This document shows, one piece after another, positions 1 through 11,924 of a stretch of DNA of 64,000 bases. The stretch is from positions 66,934,948-66,998,947 of the forward strand of contig OY754464.1 in assembly GCA_963575645.1 (NCBI GenBank), written 5' to 3'. Each line of letters starts with the position of its first letter. Position 1 is the first letter of the stretch. The notes beneath the pieces were generated by a model, which was not told where the DNA came from, ran no database searches, and saw only the letters and a program-made list of their open reading frames with translations. Made by a program: the position numbers and the translations under genes. This stretch comes from Xanthostigma xanthostigma (taxonomy: Eukaryota > Arthropoda > Insecta > Raphidioptera > Raphidiidae).

Positions 1-759
1 TTGGAGGCTTCTGAAACATAATTTTATGACGAAACATAATTAACTTACTACACTAAGAGGTTAAGAAAGCAAATTTATTGAAAGCGGAATTAAAACCTCT
101 GTCTGCTAAACAATACTGAAGAATAAATCGCTTTGATATAAGATATCATTGATGTGGAAAAGTTAATTAAAAAACCCAAAGAAAATTCCGATGCCATAGT
201 AGTAGGTACTGTCCGTTCAAAAATGGACATAGCTAGTTTTAACCGATTGAAAATGCGCAAAACTAGTTTTGTTCATTTTATAACACTCAATATCCGTTTA
301 AATGTAAGATTTTCGGGTTTGGGCAATATTCGTTGGTCAAAACTAGTTTTACGCATTTATTTATACATTGAAACCACTTCTGTATCATTTTTAATCTCTT
401 GAATCAAATTCACTCTACCGTGCCAAAAGAAGTTTCACTTCAAAAATTGTCGTGTGGAAGCCGATAAAACGAGTTGTCAAGAATAACCCTCTCGATTTAT
501 ATCTGACCAACGGCCATCATCTTTTATTTATTAGCTTTTCTTTCTTATTTTCTTACCCTTATTTTTTCTTATATAGTATCGAATTGATCCCAAATATAAA
601 CACACTTACTTATAATAGAATTACCGACACTGATCTTTCATTGGTAAATACAATTAATAATAAAATAAATGACAACTACTCGAAACACGGTAGGAGAGAG
701 ATCTTTTATACTCGTAGGTACATACAGATTTTTGTTTCGAACAAGATTCGATGCTTCAA
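1..759. other. Gene-free AT-rich stretch
   Basis: No coding region is supported: the open frames of about 80-105 codons are AT-driven and resemble no family I know. A 21-bp near-perfect inverted pair built on aaaactagtttt sits at 251-271 and 338-358. The 13-bp motif gaagtttcacttc at 429-441 recurs in foldback elements elsewhere in the window. Confidence 0.6.
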
Positions 760-1119
760 TCTATACTAATATATAAAGCTGAAGAGTGTGTTTGTTTGTT
801 TGTTTGGTTGAACGCTCTAATCTCAGGAACTACTGGTTCGAATTGAAAAAAATATTTTTTGTTGGATAGCCTATTTATCGAGGAAGGCTATAGACTATAT
901 AATATCACGCTACGACCAATAGGAGTGGAGCATCAATGAAAAATGTTCAAAATGTAACTTAAAATTTGTCCGTCCGACAAAAACTTTTGAACGGTAACTC
1001 CGATCATCATGAAATTTGGACACAACATTCATCTCGGTAAACTAAGATGAATGTGCGTACTCATGTCCCTCCCCCCATTCGTTCTTTTGCACCCGGGTGA
1101 AACCGGACGTGACCGCCAG
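760..1119 (+). mobile_element. Short non-autonomous Helitron (lepidopteran type)
   Basis: The left end reads A|TCTATACTAATATATAAAGC, with TC at 760-761 after an A, as expected for a Helitron 5' end. The body carries agaactgaa-type text and gttcgaattgaaaaa shared with copies at 20658 and 47785. The right end reads cgtgaccgCCAG|T, one base off the CTRR terminus that the 47785 copy keeps. There is no coding capacity. Helitrons make no target duplication, so the A|T flank is the only insertion mark. The family call follows from the termini and the three matching copies. Confidence 0.7.
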
Positions 1120-1193
1120 TGTATAAAATAGAAGTCTATGTTTGGGTTTTTTTACACTTCTTATCGTTATAAGAATAACTCAATTATTTAAAA

Positions 1194-1435
1194 TCTATTA
1201 TAGCCTTATAGGTATATAAAATTCTCGTGTCACAATTTTGGCCGCGCTAATCTTCGAAACCACTGACCCGGTTTTAATGAAATTTTGTAAATGTATCTTG
1301 CTTGGTGCAACTTACGCTATAGAATAGATTTTATTAAACATTTTATATAAAATTAAGTCTTATCAAAAAAAAAATGTTTTTGTAACATGTAACGATATCT
1401 GATAGAATTTACTAAAAGCTATTAATTCAGAAGCC
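1194..1435 (+). mobile_element. Helitron 5' fragment
   Basis: TC at 1194-1195 follows an A, and the text ataaaattctcgtgtcacaa is a common lepidopteran Helitron start. The sequence matches the element at 33127-33536 through the block aaagctattarttcag. Beyond about 1435 the two diverge and no CTRR end is visible, so this copy is truncated. Confidence 0.6.
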
Positions 1436-3735
1436 AACATATAGGTGTTTTTACCAATTTTGATAAGTAAGGTTTTATTATTATTAAATAAAACTGAAAA
1501 TTTAGTGCACACTTGCCTTATAAAATTACATTTCATGCCTGTAGAGCGTTCGTAAAATGACACATTTAACACTTGTGCTGCAAAGTAAAAATAGTTTGTG
1601 TGAGACTCTCGCACGTTAGAAGTGAAATATGGGTCGTTTTTGTTTTAGCTATTATGCAATAAATCTGAAGTTAATTATAAACCAACAAAAATACAAAAAT
1701 GTAATTTAATATTAATGATATACATAATACCGCCATTTAATCGAAGTAAATCGATAAACAATCAAATCCCAAGATGCGATCTTCTTCCTGAATCAAATAT
1801 GTAAACACTGACAAAAATTTAACAGTTTATATTATTGTGTCAGCGTATACTGAATTACAAATGAAACAATGAAAACAAACGAGAAATCTGTGTTAACATA
1901 CAGGCGATGTCAGTTTATTGGCGCACAGCCCTTTCTATTGAAAGATCACATCCATAGTAAAATTTAAACCATCTGCATCTGTACTAGTCAAATCTTTGAT
2001 TAATAGTCAGAGTGCCCGTCTGCAAAAATTTTATTGATACATACTCCCTCCAAACTTTATATATGGCTTCATTAGGCCTAGTCTGACACCTATTTCCTCT
2101 ATGACTTTTCTTGATTTTGGGGCGTTTCTTTAATTGGATAGCTTAAAATCTTCAACCAAAACGCTAAAATAATGTTCTCTGCCAAATAACATGAACCAAT
2201 TAAAATGTCTGACACCTCGAATATGTTCGATATATTCAAGGTGTCAGAAATTTTAAAAATTTAAAAACCCTTTGCTTTAGATATGATTTTATTGGGCTCA
2301 TGTAAAATGTTCTAATAATCGGAGTTACCGAAGAAAATATTAGATATATGGGAAACTTAAGGAACCATATCCAAGAAATTCGAATTATCGAAATCAAAAT
2401 TAATAAGATTCCATTGTATATCATTTAATTACGTTCTACCAAACGTCAAGCGATGACTCAGTTAATACTATATTTTGTATTTAATTATTTTATGCTAAAA
2501 TATTAAATAATTACAACATCCTCGAGAAGTATTGCGTAATGAAGGTTTTCGATCACAAAAGATGCAGTTCTATCGCATAATTTTAGTGTGAACTTGTACA
2601 GTGTAGTGATTAATTTAAATAGTTTTTGTGTTAACTTTTACAAATTTCAATAACAAATATAGATTGTGCAAGGTGAAGGAGGTCTAAAAATTGGTCTAGA
2701 AGGGGAGTGTATAATACTTATAGTAAGTAATATATTTGATTTTGATTTTGAAAGTGGACAGTTAAGTTGAGTCATACCACAAACCAAACATTGATGTTTC
2801 GGAATTCAATTGCCTATGTTTAAAATCGAACGTTGACTGTTTTTGCATGTCAGAAAATAAACTTTTCATCAAAGCTTTGAACGAATGCCAAGAAATTATG
2901 AATGAAGTAGGGTCAACAACCTTTCATAATAATATAAGCACGGTTTTTATTGTTTTATTGTAACGAAGTCACCCTAAACAAAAGACGATGATCTCGGTTT
3001 GAAGATGAAACATATTTTACGGAAACGCTGTGGTTTCAGCGATAATCGCATTTAAAATGGTCGAAGGAATTTTATAACAAAGAACCTTCTATTTAAGGTA
3101 CAATCTACCGGTATGATTTTGAACTAAGTATATCCGTTTGAATTATAACCGTTTATGCAGAATTTTGAATATAATAAACATCATACTTGTCCCCTCCCCG
3201 AATTTCTGCTCTATGAAATGTCACGGAAGTCGTGAAAACGGTAATCTATTTTGCCTATCTTGGTCGAAAGTAAATTTTATTTTGAGGTTATGTGCAGCTG
3301 TCATCGTATTCTAATCTTAATCTACCTAATGTCTCTTAAGATTCACTATTATTAAAATCGGTTCCAGTGGATTTTGAGTTAACCCGGAATGAAAATAATG
3401 ACCAACAGACAGTCGAGCAGAAATTTTAAAAATGCCCAATTCGGTGTATCCGGAAATTACAGGCAAAATTTACGATTTTATTACGTGTTACTTGTATTGA
3501 TAAATATGAAAGGGGGTGTTAAAATCTGCAATAAAGAGTAAAAACATCAGTATATTGAGACAGGGTTTAGTTTTGCGCCATGCAAGTTACTATAGAAACC
3601 CAGTTGGTATAAAGACAATTAACTATTTAAATGTGTTTACCCACTAAGGCATTTTACTACGTTACTTTATGAATATATTGTCTTCCATCAACCGGCTAAG
3701 GATGGCATCCGAGTGACAGTGTTCAACTATAGGGA
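1436..3735. other. Gene-free stretch
   Basis: No gene or clear element was found. An imperfect 39-bp palindrome lies at 2209-2247 (CTGACACCT...AGGTGTCAG). Around 2735-2752 the text tttgattttgattttga resembles the simple tails of non-LTR retrotransposons, but nothing upstream supports a body. Confidence 0.5.
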
Positions 3736-3739
3736 TTTC

Positions 3740-4130
3740 ACATTAATTCATGACATCTACGGGCAGAAAATTGAAGTATAGCAAACTATGGTTTCGCGAT
3801 GTGGCCACGCCTACATATCAAATTAGTTTATAGAAATTTGAAATTTATAGACGCTATGACATCTGATAGAGAAAAAAATGGAAATAGGTATAGGAAAATA
3901 TGGTTGCGCGGTTAAGCCACGCCTACATATCAAATCAGTTATAGTAATTCGACATTCATAGACGCAATGACATCTGATGGCAGGAAATGAAAGTATAACA
4001 AAATATGATTTTGTAATTAGACCACGCCTTAGTATCAAACTAGCTTAGAAAATGAAAGTATAGCAAAATGTAGTTTTGCGTTCAGGTCCCGTCTTCATAT
4101 CAATTCAATTTATGTAGGAAGTCTAAGATG
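3740..4130. repeat. Degenerate tandem array, about 105-112 bp period
   Basis: The unit runs roughly gaaagtatagcaaaatatgg, then ccacgcctacatatcaaa, then gacgcaatgacatctga. The ccacgcc anchor recurs at 3805, 3917 and 4022, and a decayed tcccgtct at about 4087. The last unit lacks the gacatctg part. Units differ by many substitutions, so the array is old. No protein or promoter is visible. It could be a minisatellite or internal repeats of a dead element. Confidence 0.7.
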
Positions 4131-4401
4131 AAAAATGTATGCGTTTATTGAATAAAATTCCTTTATGAATAGTCTGGGTCCAGTTCGATAACTCGATGTG
4201 CCCAAATTTTGACTTTTTTGGAGTCATAAAAAACGCTAAATTTTGACGTTCCGAAAAAAAAACTTTACGGACTATTCACGAATTTCCTCAAAAATACGTA
4301 AAAACTTTTCGTCTTTCAATCTCATTTTTTTAATCTAACCAATCAGAAATCACGTCGTAGCAACTGCTGTAGAATTACTGCATTACTATATCACTTTGTA
4401 T

Positions 4402-4560
4402 ACACGAACCCGTAATTGTTTTTTTATATAACTCTCCCTAGACGCCTTAACCTTTTCACTGCGTAAAAAAAGTCATCGCATCGACACGACCCCGTAATTA
4501 TTTTTTTTAGAACTTCCCCCAAATGCCTTCCCCTTTTCACTGCACAAAAAAAAAATAATT
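4402..4560. repeat. Two-copy tandem duplication, 82-bp period
   Basis: The block acacgaacccgtaatt...ccttttcactgcgtaaaaaa at 4402 is followed at 4484 by acacgaccccgtaatt...ccttttcactgcacaaaaaa. The copies differ at scattered positions. A poly-A/T run lies at each join. Confidence 0.65.
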
Positions 4561-5942
4561 TAAAAAAAATCCCGCACCTAAAACGGCTAATAACACTGTT
4601 ATATGTTATATAAAATAATAATTGTGTATTTCCAATGGATATTTTGCACATCGAGTTATCGGATAGTCTATATCCGCGATTCCCAAAATGTGATACGCGT
4701 ACCACCAGTGGTGCGCAAACAGACAGACTATAACGTTAATAAAATAGACATTTGCTGAAGTTCCTTAGTGTTTTATTATTTCCCACAATTTACATATTTT
4801 ATTCAATGGTAGCACTATTGTTGTTGTTGGTAACGATTTGTAAACGCGGGGAATCATCGGAATAAAGGTAAATGAAACATTTTGCCCAGCCCTATCTGTG
4901 ATTTCATTTCGCCGCACAAACCTATACAGGATGAATAATTTAAAACGAAACATGCTAGATAACAGATTCGAATAATTAGAAATAGAAAATAGGAGATTTT
5001 TCTATCTCCATTTCCACGTACACAATGGTACGTAAAATGTGTTGTTAGACAACAAAAATAATTAATTTCGCTTGTTTTAAATAATTTAATTGCAATAAAT
5101 ATCTACGTTATGATGAATTATAATTGGTTTTAAGAAAGTCTTTCAATATCCATTAACAGTCGCGCAGTGACAGTTTTTCTTAACTTAAGCAATTACCAAT
5201 TAATTAATTGCATATTATGGAACGTTAGTTTGAGTTGCACGAGTCTAATTCCGGTGAAAAGAGACAGAGACAATGTGCTAAAATATTCTGCCTTTGTCAC
5301 GTTCAATACGCTCTAGAAAATGTGCGGTGCAAATTATGAATATTTCATACTATTTTGTTTGATTATTTATTTCAAAATAATTTGCTATGTTAATTTTGTT
5401 CACATTTTAATTTTTCTATAACCTATAAATGTGTGACTTTTCCCGCGTTTTATTATATTGATAATTTATATTAAAACATTCGATGTTAATGATAACGAAA
5501 TTATTGTGATTAATAGATGCAAGTAAACTCATATGAAATGCTTTTTTTCTTTTATCCATTGATAACATATAGGCGAAAATAAATGGTTGGATTGATTACT
5601 GAAACATTTGTGATTTTTCTGGAAGCTCTCTCTCTCTCTCTTTCATTTCTAGTTCGTGTTAAGGGATACTTTCGATTGATCATGCAGAACACCCATTTAA
5701 AATATTTACGCGCCGCCACAGTCTTTTATACAATTTGATAAGATAACTGATAACAATAAGAAAAAGTCAGATAGGTTTTTTAAAGATAATTGGATACGCG
5801 GTAGTAAACTCTCTAGATTGACAAGTTCAAAAATAAATATCGATACAGATAATCATTTTTGTATTCAAAAAAACAAATTTCAAATTGTGTAAATATTATT
5901 GTAATGTTTAGCTGTGATTTTTTGAATTGCAAACAAAAGTAA
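4561..5942. other. Gene-free stretch with a (CT)n microsatellite
   Basis: Nothing is recognisable apart from a (CT)n run at about 5624-5643. No splice-bounded open frame stands out. Confidence 0.5.
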
Positions 5943-6302
5943 AGGCCACTGCACACGAGGCTGGAAACACTGCTTGAACTTTTGCTGGACGACAGGCTGG
6001 GTACGAGGGTGGAAATGACGTCACTGCGGGCATGTCTGCTAGCTCACAAGATAGATTTTAAAATTAGAACAGGGTCTATTTTTCTTGCAAGGTCATCTGC
6101 TTGTTTTGAGCAAGAACCAATCAGTAACAGTATCTTGTCACGTGGGCAACATGAACAAACGCCCACACACCAACATGGTGTCATTCTGCTCAGAATCAGA
6201 CAACAGACATGTTTGGCCCTGTGTTTATATTTGAACTGTCACTGCGTGCGCACCAGATCGATCCACAAAACAAGCTTGAATAGACGTCTCGTGTGAAGCG
6301 AG
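5943..6302. mobile_element. Possible DNA transposon remnant (TIR cactgcacacgag)
   Basis: The interval is richer in GC than its surroundings. It starts ggccactgcacacgag and ends ctcgtgtgaagcgagc, whose reverse complement matches 9 of 10 bases over tkcacacgag. A possible TAA target repeat lies on each side. The 104-codon open frame inside has no features I recognise. Mutated ends keep the call tentative. Confidence 0.35.
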
Positions 6303-6457
6303 CACATAAATAAATTAATAAATCCAGCGCTAGAAAACTAGTAGTCAAATCTAGCAAGGAATCTAGCGACAAATTCAGTCTCATTTTTAAGACTTAAAAT
6401 AATTTTCTCTTAGTCAGCCATCTTGAATCGATTTCATTGTTATCTCTCTCTTGTGAT

Positions 6458-6746
6458 GATGAAAATGAGAAGAAATCCTTTCCAAAAAATTTTTATTTTT
6501 AATTATTTAATTTTTGAGCGCTTTCGGACAATTAGTCCATCTTCAGAATTGTTTTTTTTTATAAAAATCATTAAAATTATCATAATAACTTAAAAGAAAA
6601 AATCTATCACTAAAAAGCAAATTATTAAAGACAGGCTGCCCATAACGAACTGATTGATAAAATAGATTTAAATATAACCTCTGTGCTCAAAAATTAAATA
6701 ATTAAAAACAAAAAATTTTTGGAAAGGATTTCTTTTCATTTTCATC
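6458..6746. mobile_element. MITE with about 62-bp terminal inverted repeats
   Basis: Left end GATGAAAATGAgAAGAAATC and the reverse complement of the right end GATGAAAATGAaAAGAAATC continue matching through ctttccaaaaaattttt to the block aatttttgagc. The core of about 165 bp is AT-rich and non-coding. No clear target duplication was found, so the superfamily is unassigned. Confidence 0.7.
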
Positions 6747-7326
6747 TAAAAATTTACAATTTATGGCGTATTTCAATAATTATTGAATAATAATTATCTC
6801 TCTTGCATATGAGTACAATAGTAAATCTAGAGACTATACCTCTAGAACTACATAATATGTAATGTGTTTTTGGTAATTACGTATGTCGCAAGAACACAAT
6901 AATTTGTGTTCCATTTCTAATTATTCGAATATGCATCTTGAATGTTTCGTTTTAAATTGTTCATCCTGTGTAAATGATGGTTTATGCGTACGAACAATGT
7001 ATATATTATCTTTTCATCAACTGCCTATTTGCGGAATTTTACAAATGAGTTATAATACACAAAGGGCATAATGCTAATTTTATAATTCTGCTTTATTTAT
7101 TTTTTTAATATTACATAAACGATTTTTTAATTGCTAAATCTACCTATTCAGAGCCTTAACAAACTCGCCGTGTTTTCAAATTTATTAATTTTTTTTCACT
7201 TTTATGAACAATAAAGACATTAATTTTAAAAAGAAAACAGCCGAGTTTACGTATTTTAATTATTCATTCTCGTAGAAACATTACTTACCTGCGTTTTTTT
7301 ATTTCATCATCCGAGAGCTCATTACC
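6747..7326. other. Gene-free stretch with an isolated minus-strand splice donor
   Basis: No gene is assigned. The plus-strand text acttacctgcg at about 7282-7292 reads cgcag|gtaagt on the minus strand, a perfect donor consensus. Just upstream on that strand, one frame reads GNELSDDEIKKR without a stop. A transposon abuts at 7330, so an acceptor cannot be placed with confidence. See findings. Confidence 0.35.
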
Positions 7327-7329
7327 TAA

Positions 7330-8302
7330 TAGTCCAGGAGGCAGTGAAGATTTTCATAACTTATTTTCCCAGTCAGCAAACACCGATAGAATTATTCGGT
7401 TTGTTATTCTATGCAAAATTCATATATATGTAGGGAGGGGGGGTCCAACTGGTTGAGGCGGAAAATGCGTTAGAAAGTACAAATATACTGCACTTTTTTT
7501 CAGCGATAAAAATAGTTCTATTAGTGAGATATATAGTGAAGGTAAGAAAAAAAATAGTCTGGCTAATCTGTGAGTATGGGCAATATTGGAAAAAAATAAT
7601 CAAAACCATTGCACTTATTTTCGCAGTCCTAAAAATTTGTCAGATGATTGTTTAAATTATAATTACAGCTGCAAATGTTGTCTGGCTAATGTGGAACACC
7701 CCGAAAGCCTTGCCAGACTCGTCCAACGCCCGTCAGGCGCGCTAATTTACTATCCGACTTGTGAGTCTGGCGGGGTTTTCGTGATTGTAAATGACAGCCA
7801 GACGTGTATTTTCTATTAAATTATAGTATTTTTTATCATGTGACAAATTTTCAAATCCGGGAAAATAAGAACAAAAATTTTGTAATTTTTACGATTTTCA
7901 AGATGCCGCCAGACTCATTTGCCAATTTCGTAAATCAGCCAGACTTACTTTTGATTATAGTTTATGATAGTATCAAATGATACGTTAAATTTCAAGCATG
8001 GGAAAATAAGGGTTACGGATTTCAAAAATCGGTCAAATTTTTGCATACGCAAATTTTCAGCCAGACTGATTTTACTACACTTGGGATTGTGCTAGACTTT
8101 TATTTCCATTAATAAAATGTTTCACCTTAATTAATGTCAAATATTTATGACTGGGAAAATAAGTGGACTTGTCTTTTTTTATCTAGTGAACCCATCCGAA
8201 AATTTTAGCCAGACTCACAAATTGTCGTTTTGATTCACCATCCAAGCAAACTATTTCATATTCACCGACTGGGGAAATAAGTACAAAAAAACTCCTGGAC
8301 TA
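7330..8302. mobile_element. TAA-flanked DNA transposon built of repeated modules
   Basis: Ends are TAGTCCAGGAG and CTCCTGGACTA, an exact 11-bp TIR, flanked by TAA at 7327-7329 and 8303-8305. A 3-bp TWA duplication suits PIF/Harbinger-type elements. The interior holds about ten copies of gccagact in both orientations and five of gggaaaataag (in 7350, 7857, 8000, 8150 and 8270 areas), arranged as modules of roughly 75-130 bp. No transposase is visible. The modules may be subterminal transposase-binding repeats or decayed copies of a captured segment. Confidence 0.7.
8219..8268 (-). other. Exon-like 50-bp module inside the TAA-flanked element
   Basis: Read on the minus strand, a pyrimidine-rich tract ending ttatttccccAG precedes 50 bp open in one frame (GEYEIVCLDGESKRQF), followed by GTGAGT. 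The same acceptor-like and donor-like borders recur, decayed, in neighbouring modules. No family is recognised. It could be a captured exon or chance. Confidence 0.25.
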
Positions 8303-8384
8303 TAACCTAGAATATTGCAAACGCACTTTTTTTTATAAAGCGCACTTAAAAAGTGATGGAATTTGACGAACGAACGAATGCCAA

Positions 8385-8978
8385 TTTTTTTTGACGTGAT
8401 AACGTCTTATAAATTGATGAATCACCAATCTTATAAATTGATAAAACACCGGCTGCATGCACGAAAAAGTGTAACGTTCCTAACGTTCCTAACGTTCCGC
8501 CTGACCCTGTACGTGCTTTTCTCGAAAACGGCCCTAACGATTTGGATGAAATTTACTGAAAAGGGATTTTGGGGGGCAAAAAATCGTTTTAGCTAGGTCT
8601 CATCTCTCGAAAAAATCGTTTTCATACAAATTTTATCATTATAAAAATCAATTTTTTGACGTATGAAAATACTTAAATATTGTAAGTAGGTTTTGGAATT
8701 TTATATAAACAATGAAACAATTGTTTTCAAAATATTATGACAGTTAATCTTTGAGACTTAAAATAAATACGAAAGAAAGAAAGTTAAAAAAACAATTATA
8801 TTATAGGTGGTGAGTAATTTTAATATATAAAATTAACCTAAATTTGAAGCAAAAGATGCAATATCATAGATTCGAATTATTATAATTATTATATAAATTT
8901 AGGTTATGTATTACGGAATACGTTATCACGTAAAACTATCGTCCGTAAACCGACTTTACAGACAACCAATTTTTTTTA
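8385..8978 (+). mobile_element. Family F element, full-length copy
   Basis: It starts after a T-run with GACGTGATAACGTCTTATAA and ends TTATCACGTAAAACTATCG...gacaaccaatttttttt. ACGTGATAACGT occurs inverted near both ends, though the right end has about 50 extra bases. Copies lie at 11381, 58705 and 60380 (-); the last is close to identical. A 77-codon frame is shared with the other copies but has no recognisable domain. The superfamily is not assigned. Confidence 0.7.
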
Positions 8979-9476
8979 TCTTAAAAATGAATACATTAAA
9001 AAAGTACACAAACAAAACTATGCCAGTTGTTTATTGTAGATACAATTTTAGAAATATATAAAAAAAGAGTTTAAAACAAAACGTATAGTTTGATTAATTA
9101 ATTAAAAAAACAATTTTATTAATAATACGGCAAAATAATTTTCTAGTCGCAAACTTTTGAAATTGTTGTTGTGAAAACAATTTCACTGTATAAGTTAAAA
9201 ACTTTTTAGTGTATTTGCCTATACATAGTATAAAGGTAAATGCACTATTGGCATAGATCAGATGACGGACATAGCACCATTTTGCGAATCCATTAGCCTA
9301 TTCTAAACAAATAGTATAAGAGCCAGTGATCGGCTACCAGTATGTAGTATTTGACCAGACCTGAATTTTTACACAGCGAGTCTCCTATACCTACCATACA
9401 TGGAGTGGGGACTCACTAAGCCCAGAGTGGCCGCCGCGGCCCGTACTCAGGTGCGACAGGTACAAAATTTGACTAA
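8979..9476. other. Gene-free stretch
   Basis: No gene or repeat boundary can be supported. A GC-richer patch around 9395-9460 (ggccgccgcggcccg) stands out against the AT-rich background and has no match elsewhere in the window. Confidence 0.4.
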
Positions 9477-9731
9477 TTTTCAAAGTATTTGACCACGTCT
9501 GCCATTTGGAAATTTAATAATATATTATTATTGCTATTGAAAAATAACAATGGCAGACCATTATCGCGCGACAATCATCGTGGCAGGCAATTTTTTAAGT
9601 ACTAAAAAATATGAAATTTTGAAAGGTATATTTTTCATCACGGATAATGGTCTGCCATTGTTATTTTTCAATAGCAATAATAATATATTATTAAATTTCC
9701 AAATGGCAGACGTGGTCAAATACTTTGAAAA
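9477..9731. repeat. Perfect 89-bp inverted repeat (foldback)
   Basis: The arm at 9477-9565 is the exact reverse complement of 9643-9731. I checked all 89 positions. The loop of 77 bp is unrelated sequence. The arms carry atggcagac and the block aataatatattattattg. Perfect identity implies a recent origin or arm-to-arm gene conversion. The right arm abuts a family A fragment. Confidence 0.9.
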
Positions 9732-9857
9732 CATATTGAATACTAGCCATTACCCGCGTCACCTCACGCGATATCAGAATTTTTTTTTCTTTATTATAAT
9801 CAAATGTCGACACTTTTGAAGTTGGAATGGTCCCGTCGTCCAATTTGCTGGAATTTT
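9732..9857 (+). mobile_element. Family A, right-end fragment
   Basis: Starts at catattgaatactagccatt and runs through cacctcacgcgatatcag to ttggaatggtcccgtcg and gctggaatttttt. This matches the last 125 bp of the copies at 52007 and 56183. It is truncated on the left by the foldback. Confidence 0.75.
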
Positions 9858-11380
9858 TTGTCGTTATGTTTGGCACAGCAACCAATTCTTTCTGTTAATA
9901 TTATTCTCCGCCAACTTATTACTTCGACTTTTAAAACAACTGTTAAAAGACGCAAAAGTGTAACATGGCGCACGTTTATCTTGTCTGCCAATATTAAGTC
10001 AATTTGCAGCAACTTGTAAAGTACGAAGCACTTGATTTTATTTCTAAAGTTCTGAATTTCATCATTTTCTCCGCCCATTATATTAGACGTCTTTCTCTCA
10101 GACGGATTACTATACAAGTTTTAAAACTGCTGTTTACAAAATTTCGTTAGGTCAATGAATTTCGGTTGATTTCTCTATGAACTAGACTTTGAGCTAGTAT
10201 GTTTTTGAAGTTAAACATTCTTAGCCGCGATAGAAGTGATTTCGATCGACAATGTGAGGAAAAAGCGGGACTGAAATACTGGTGGGAATAAAGAGAAGGG
10301 ACTACAGCTGCGGCACTAGTATTTACTTATTTACCAACAGATGCCAAGTGCCCAAACATATATGCAGACATAAATTTAATAAATAAATAATTCATAAAAA
10401 TTCGTCATAGTTTTTATATTGAAACTGTTCAAACATACATAAGCATATACATAGTATACGTGTAGATAATAGTACACTATTAACCTTACCTATCGAACGT
10501 CTATATAATCTGCAATCTATCTATCTGAACCGTGCAAAACGCAAGGTTCAGATAAAGGGGGTAATTACCCTCCCCAGGATTCATCAGGACCGCAGGTACC
10601 CACCACAACAACGATTAAAGATCGCAAACATCTACCACGACAAACGAAAAAAGAGAAATTCCCCCCCCCCCAGGATTCATCAGGACCGCAGCCACAATAA
10701 ACGAAAAAAGACTTTTTTGTTTTTTTTACGCTTCTATTGTGCCGACACACGATAAAATTTGCCAAGTTAGGTTGTTAAAAAAAAGGTCGTTGGCGGTTAA
10801 CAAATCTTAAAAAATATTGATTTTTTTTCTTTACCCCCCCACACACAGAAAAAAAAATATCTACGCACTTGGCAAAACACACCAATGCAAAGTGAAATGT
10901 ACAAAATAAACTTATGATTAGACACACTGTATAATGTACAGAAACGTTATGTAATATTATAAATGGGGTCCGAAGTTTCCCGTTGAAACTCGAGCAAATT
11001 TGCCGAACGAACTTTCGTACGCTGCCGTTTTAATCAAGAAGTCAAATGTGATATACCTCAACGAACCCCCGTTTAATTATGCACGAAATGTACAAACATA
11101 CAAAGAGTGTCATCAACTAAGACATTCTTAATTACGTACTGAATTTTTTATAATCAAACACTAGCAGTAACTTTGCCCAACTTCTCTTTGTTTGAAAAAA
11201 GTCTGTGGATTTTACAAGCCCCCGAAACGTTTAACTTAGAGACCGTCTTAATGAGAGTTTGGAATAGGTTTGCGCAAAACAGTTTCGATGATGGGATGAA
11301 AATGGAACGTTTTGGAACTAGTTCGCGGAACGATTCAGTTCCACTAGCACCTTTTGCGTTAAAGGAAAAAATGTATGAAA
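9858..11380. other. Gene-free stretch
   Basis: No gene is supported. An overlapping pair of 70-90 codon frames at 11154-11432 has mixed composition but runs into a family F copy and shows no motif. A short direct repeat is listed separately. Confidence 0.45.
10572..10690. repeat. Short direct repeat, 96-bp spacing
   Basis: The 20-mer aggattcatcaggaccgcag, preceded by a C run, occurs at about 10572-10594 and 10668-10690. The second copy follows an 11-base C run. Both copies are followed later by acaaacgaaaaaag or ataaacgaaaaaag, so the duplication extends beyond the 20-mer. Confidence 0.6.
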
Positions 11381-11806
11381 TTTTTTGACGTGATAACGTC
11401 TTATAAATTATTGAAACACCGGCTGCACGCACGAAAAAGAGTAACGTTCCGCAAGCGAGAGCGCGATATAAGCGATAGTCTCTCTCTCCTCGCGTGACGT
11501 CAGAGAGTAGTGTGCGTTCAACATTTTTTTGGCTGTTCCAGCGAAAGCTACATCTGACAGATGGCCAGATAAATTATACGGTTTGTTAACAAATATATAA
11601 TATATATACATTCTTTTAAATGTCTTTTATAATTGCTTAAAAATATGTATTTTGCCTTGGTTGATCAAATTATTAGTCGGTAAAAATATAGTTTGACAGC
11701 TACTAAAATTTAGGTTATGTATTATTAAATATGATATTCGAGCGGAATACGTTATCACGTAAAACTATCGTCCGTAAACCGACTTTACAAACAACCAATT
11801 TTTTTC
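11381..11806 (+). mobile_element. Family F element, diverged internal deletion copy
   Basis: Both ends match the 8385 copy (gacgtgataacgtcttataa; acgttatcacgtaaaactat). The interior is shorter and carries gcaagcgagagcgcgatata and a tctctctc run in place of the usual core. Confidence 0.65.
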
Positions 11807-11924
11807 TAAACTTTCTTTTGTTCATAAACTGTAGAGCGCCGAGTTTAACCGAACGTACCTGTCGCGTAATGCAATGGATAATTAATTACATTCGATAAAA
11901 AATAAATTTATGAAAAAAAAGTTT

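Noticed and set aside
8363..8596. 77-codon frame recurring in three family F copies
   Set aside because: Shared descent of the repeat explains it, it starts outside the element in one copy, and no motif is visible.
11154..11432. 92-codon minus-strand frame with fairly protein-like composition
   Set aside because: It overlaps an equally open plus-strand frame and runs into a family F copy. No family recognised; too weak to call.
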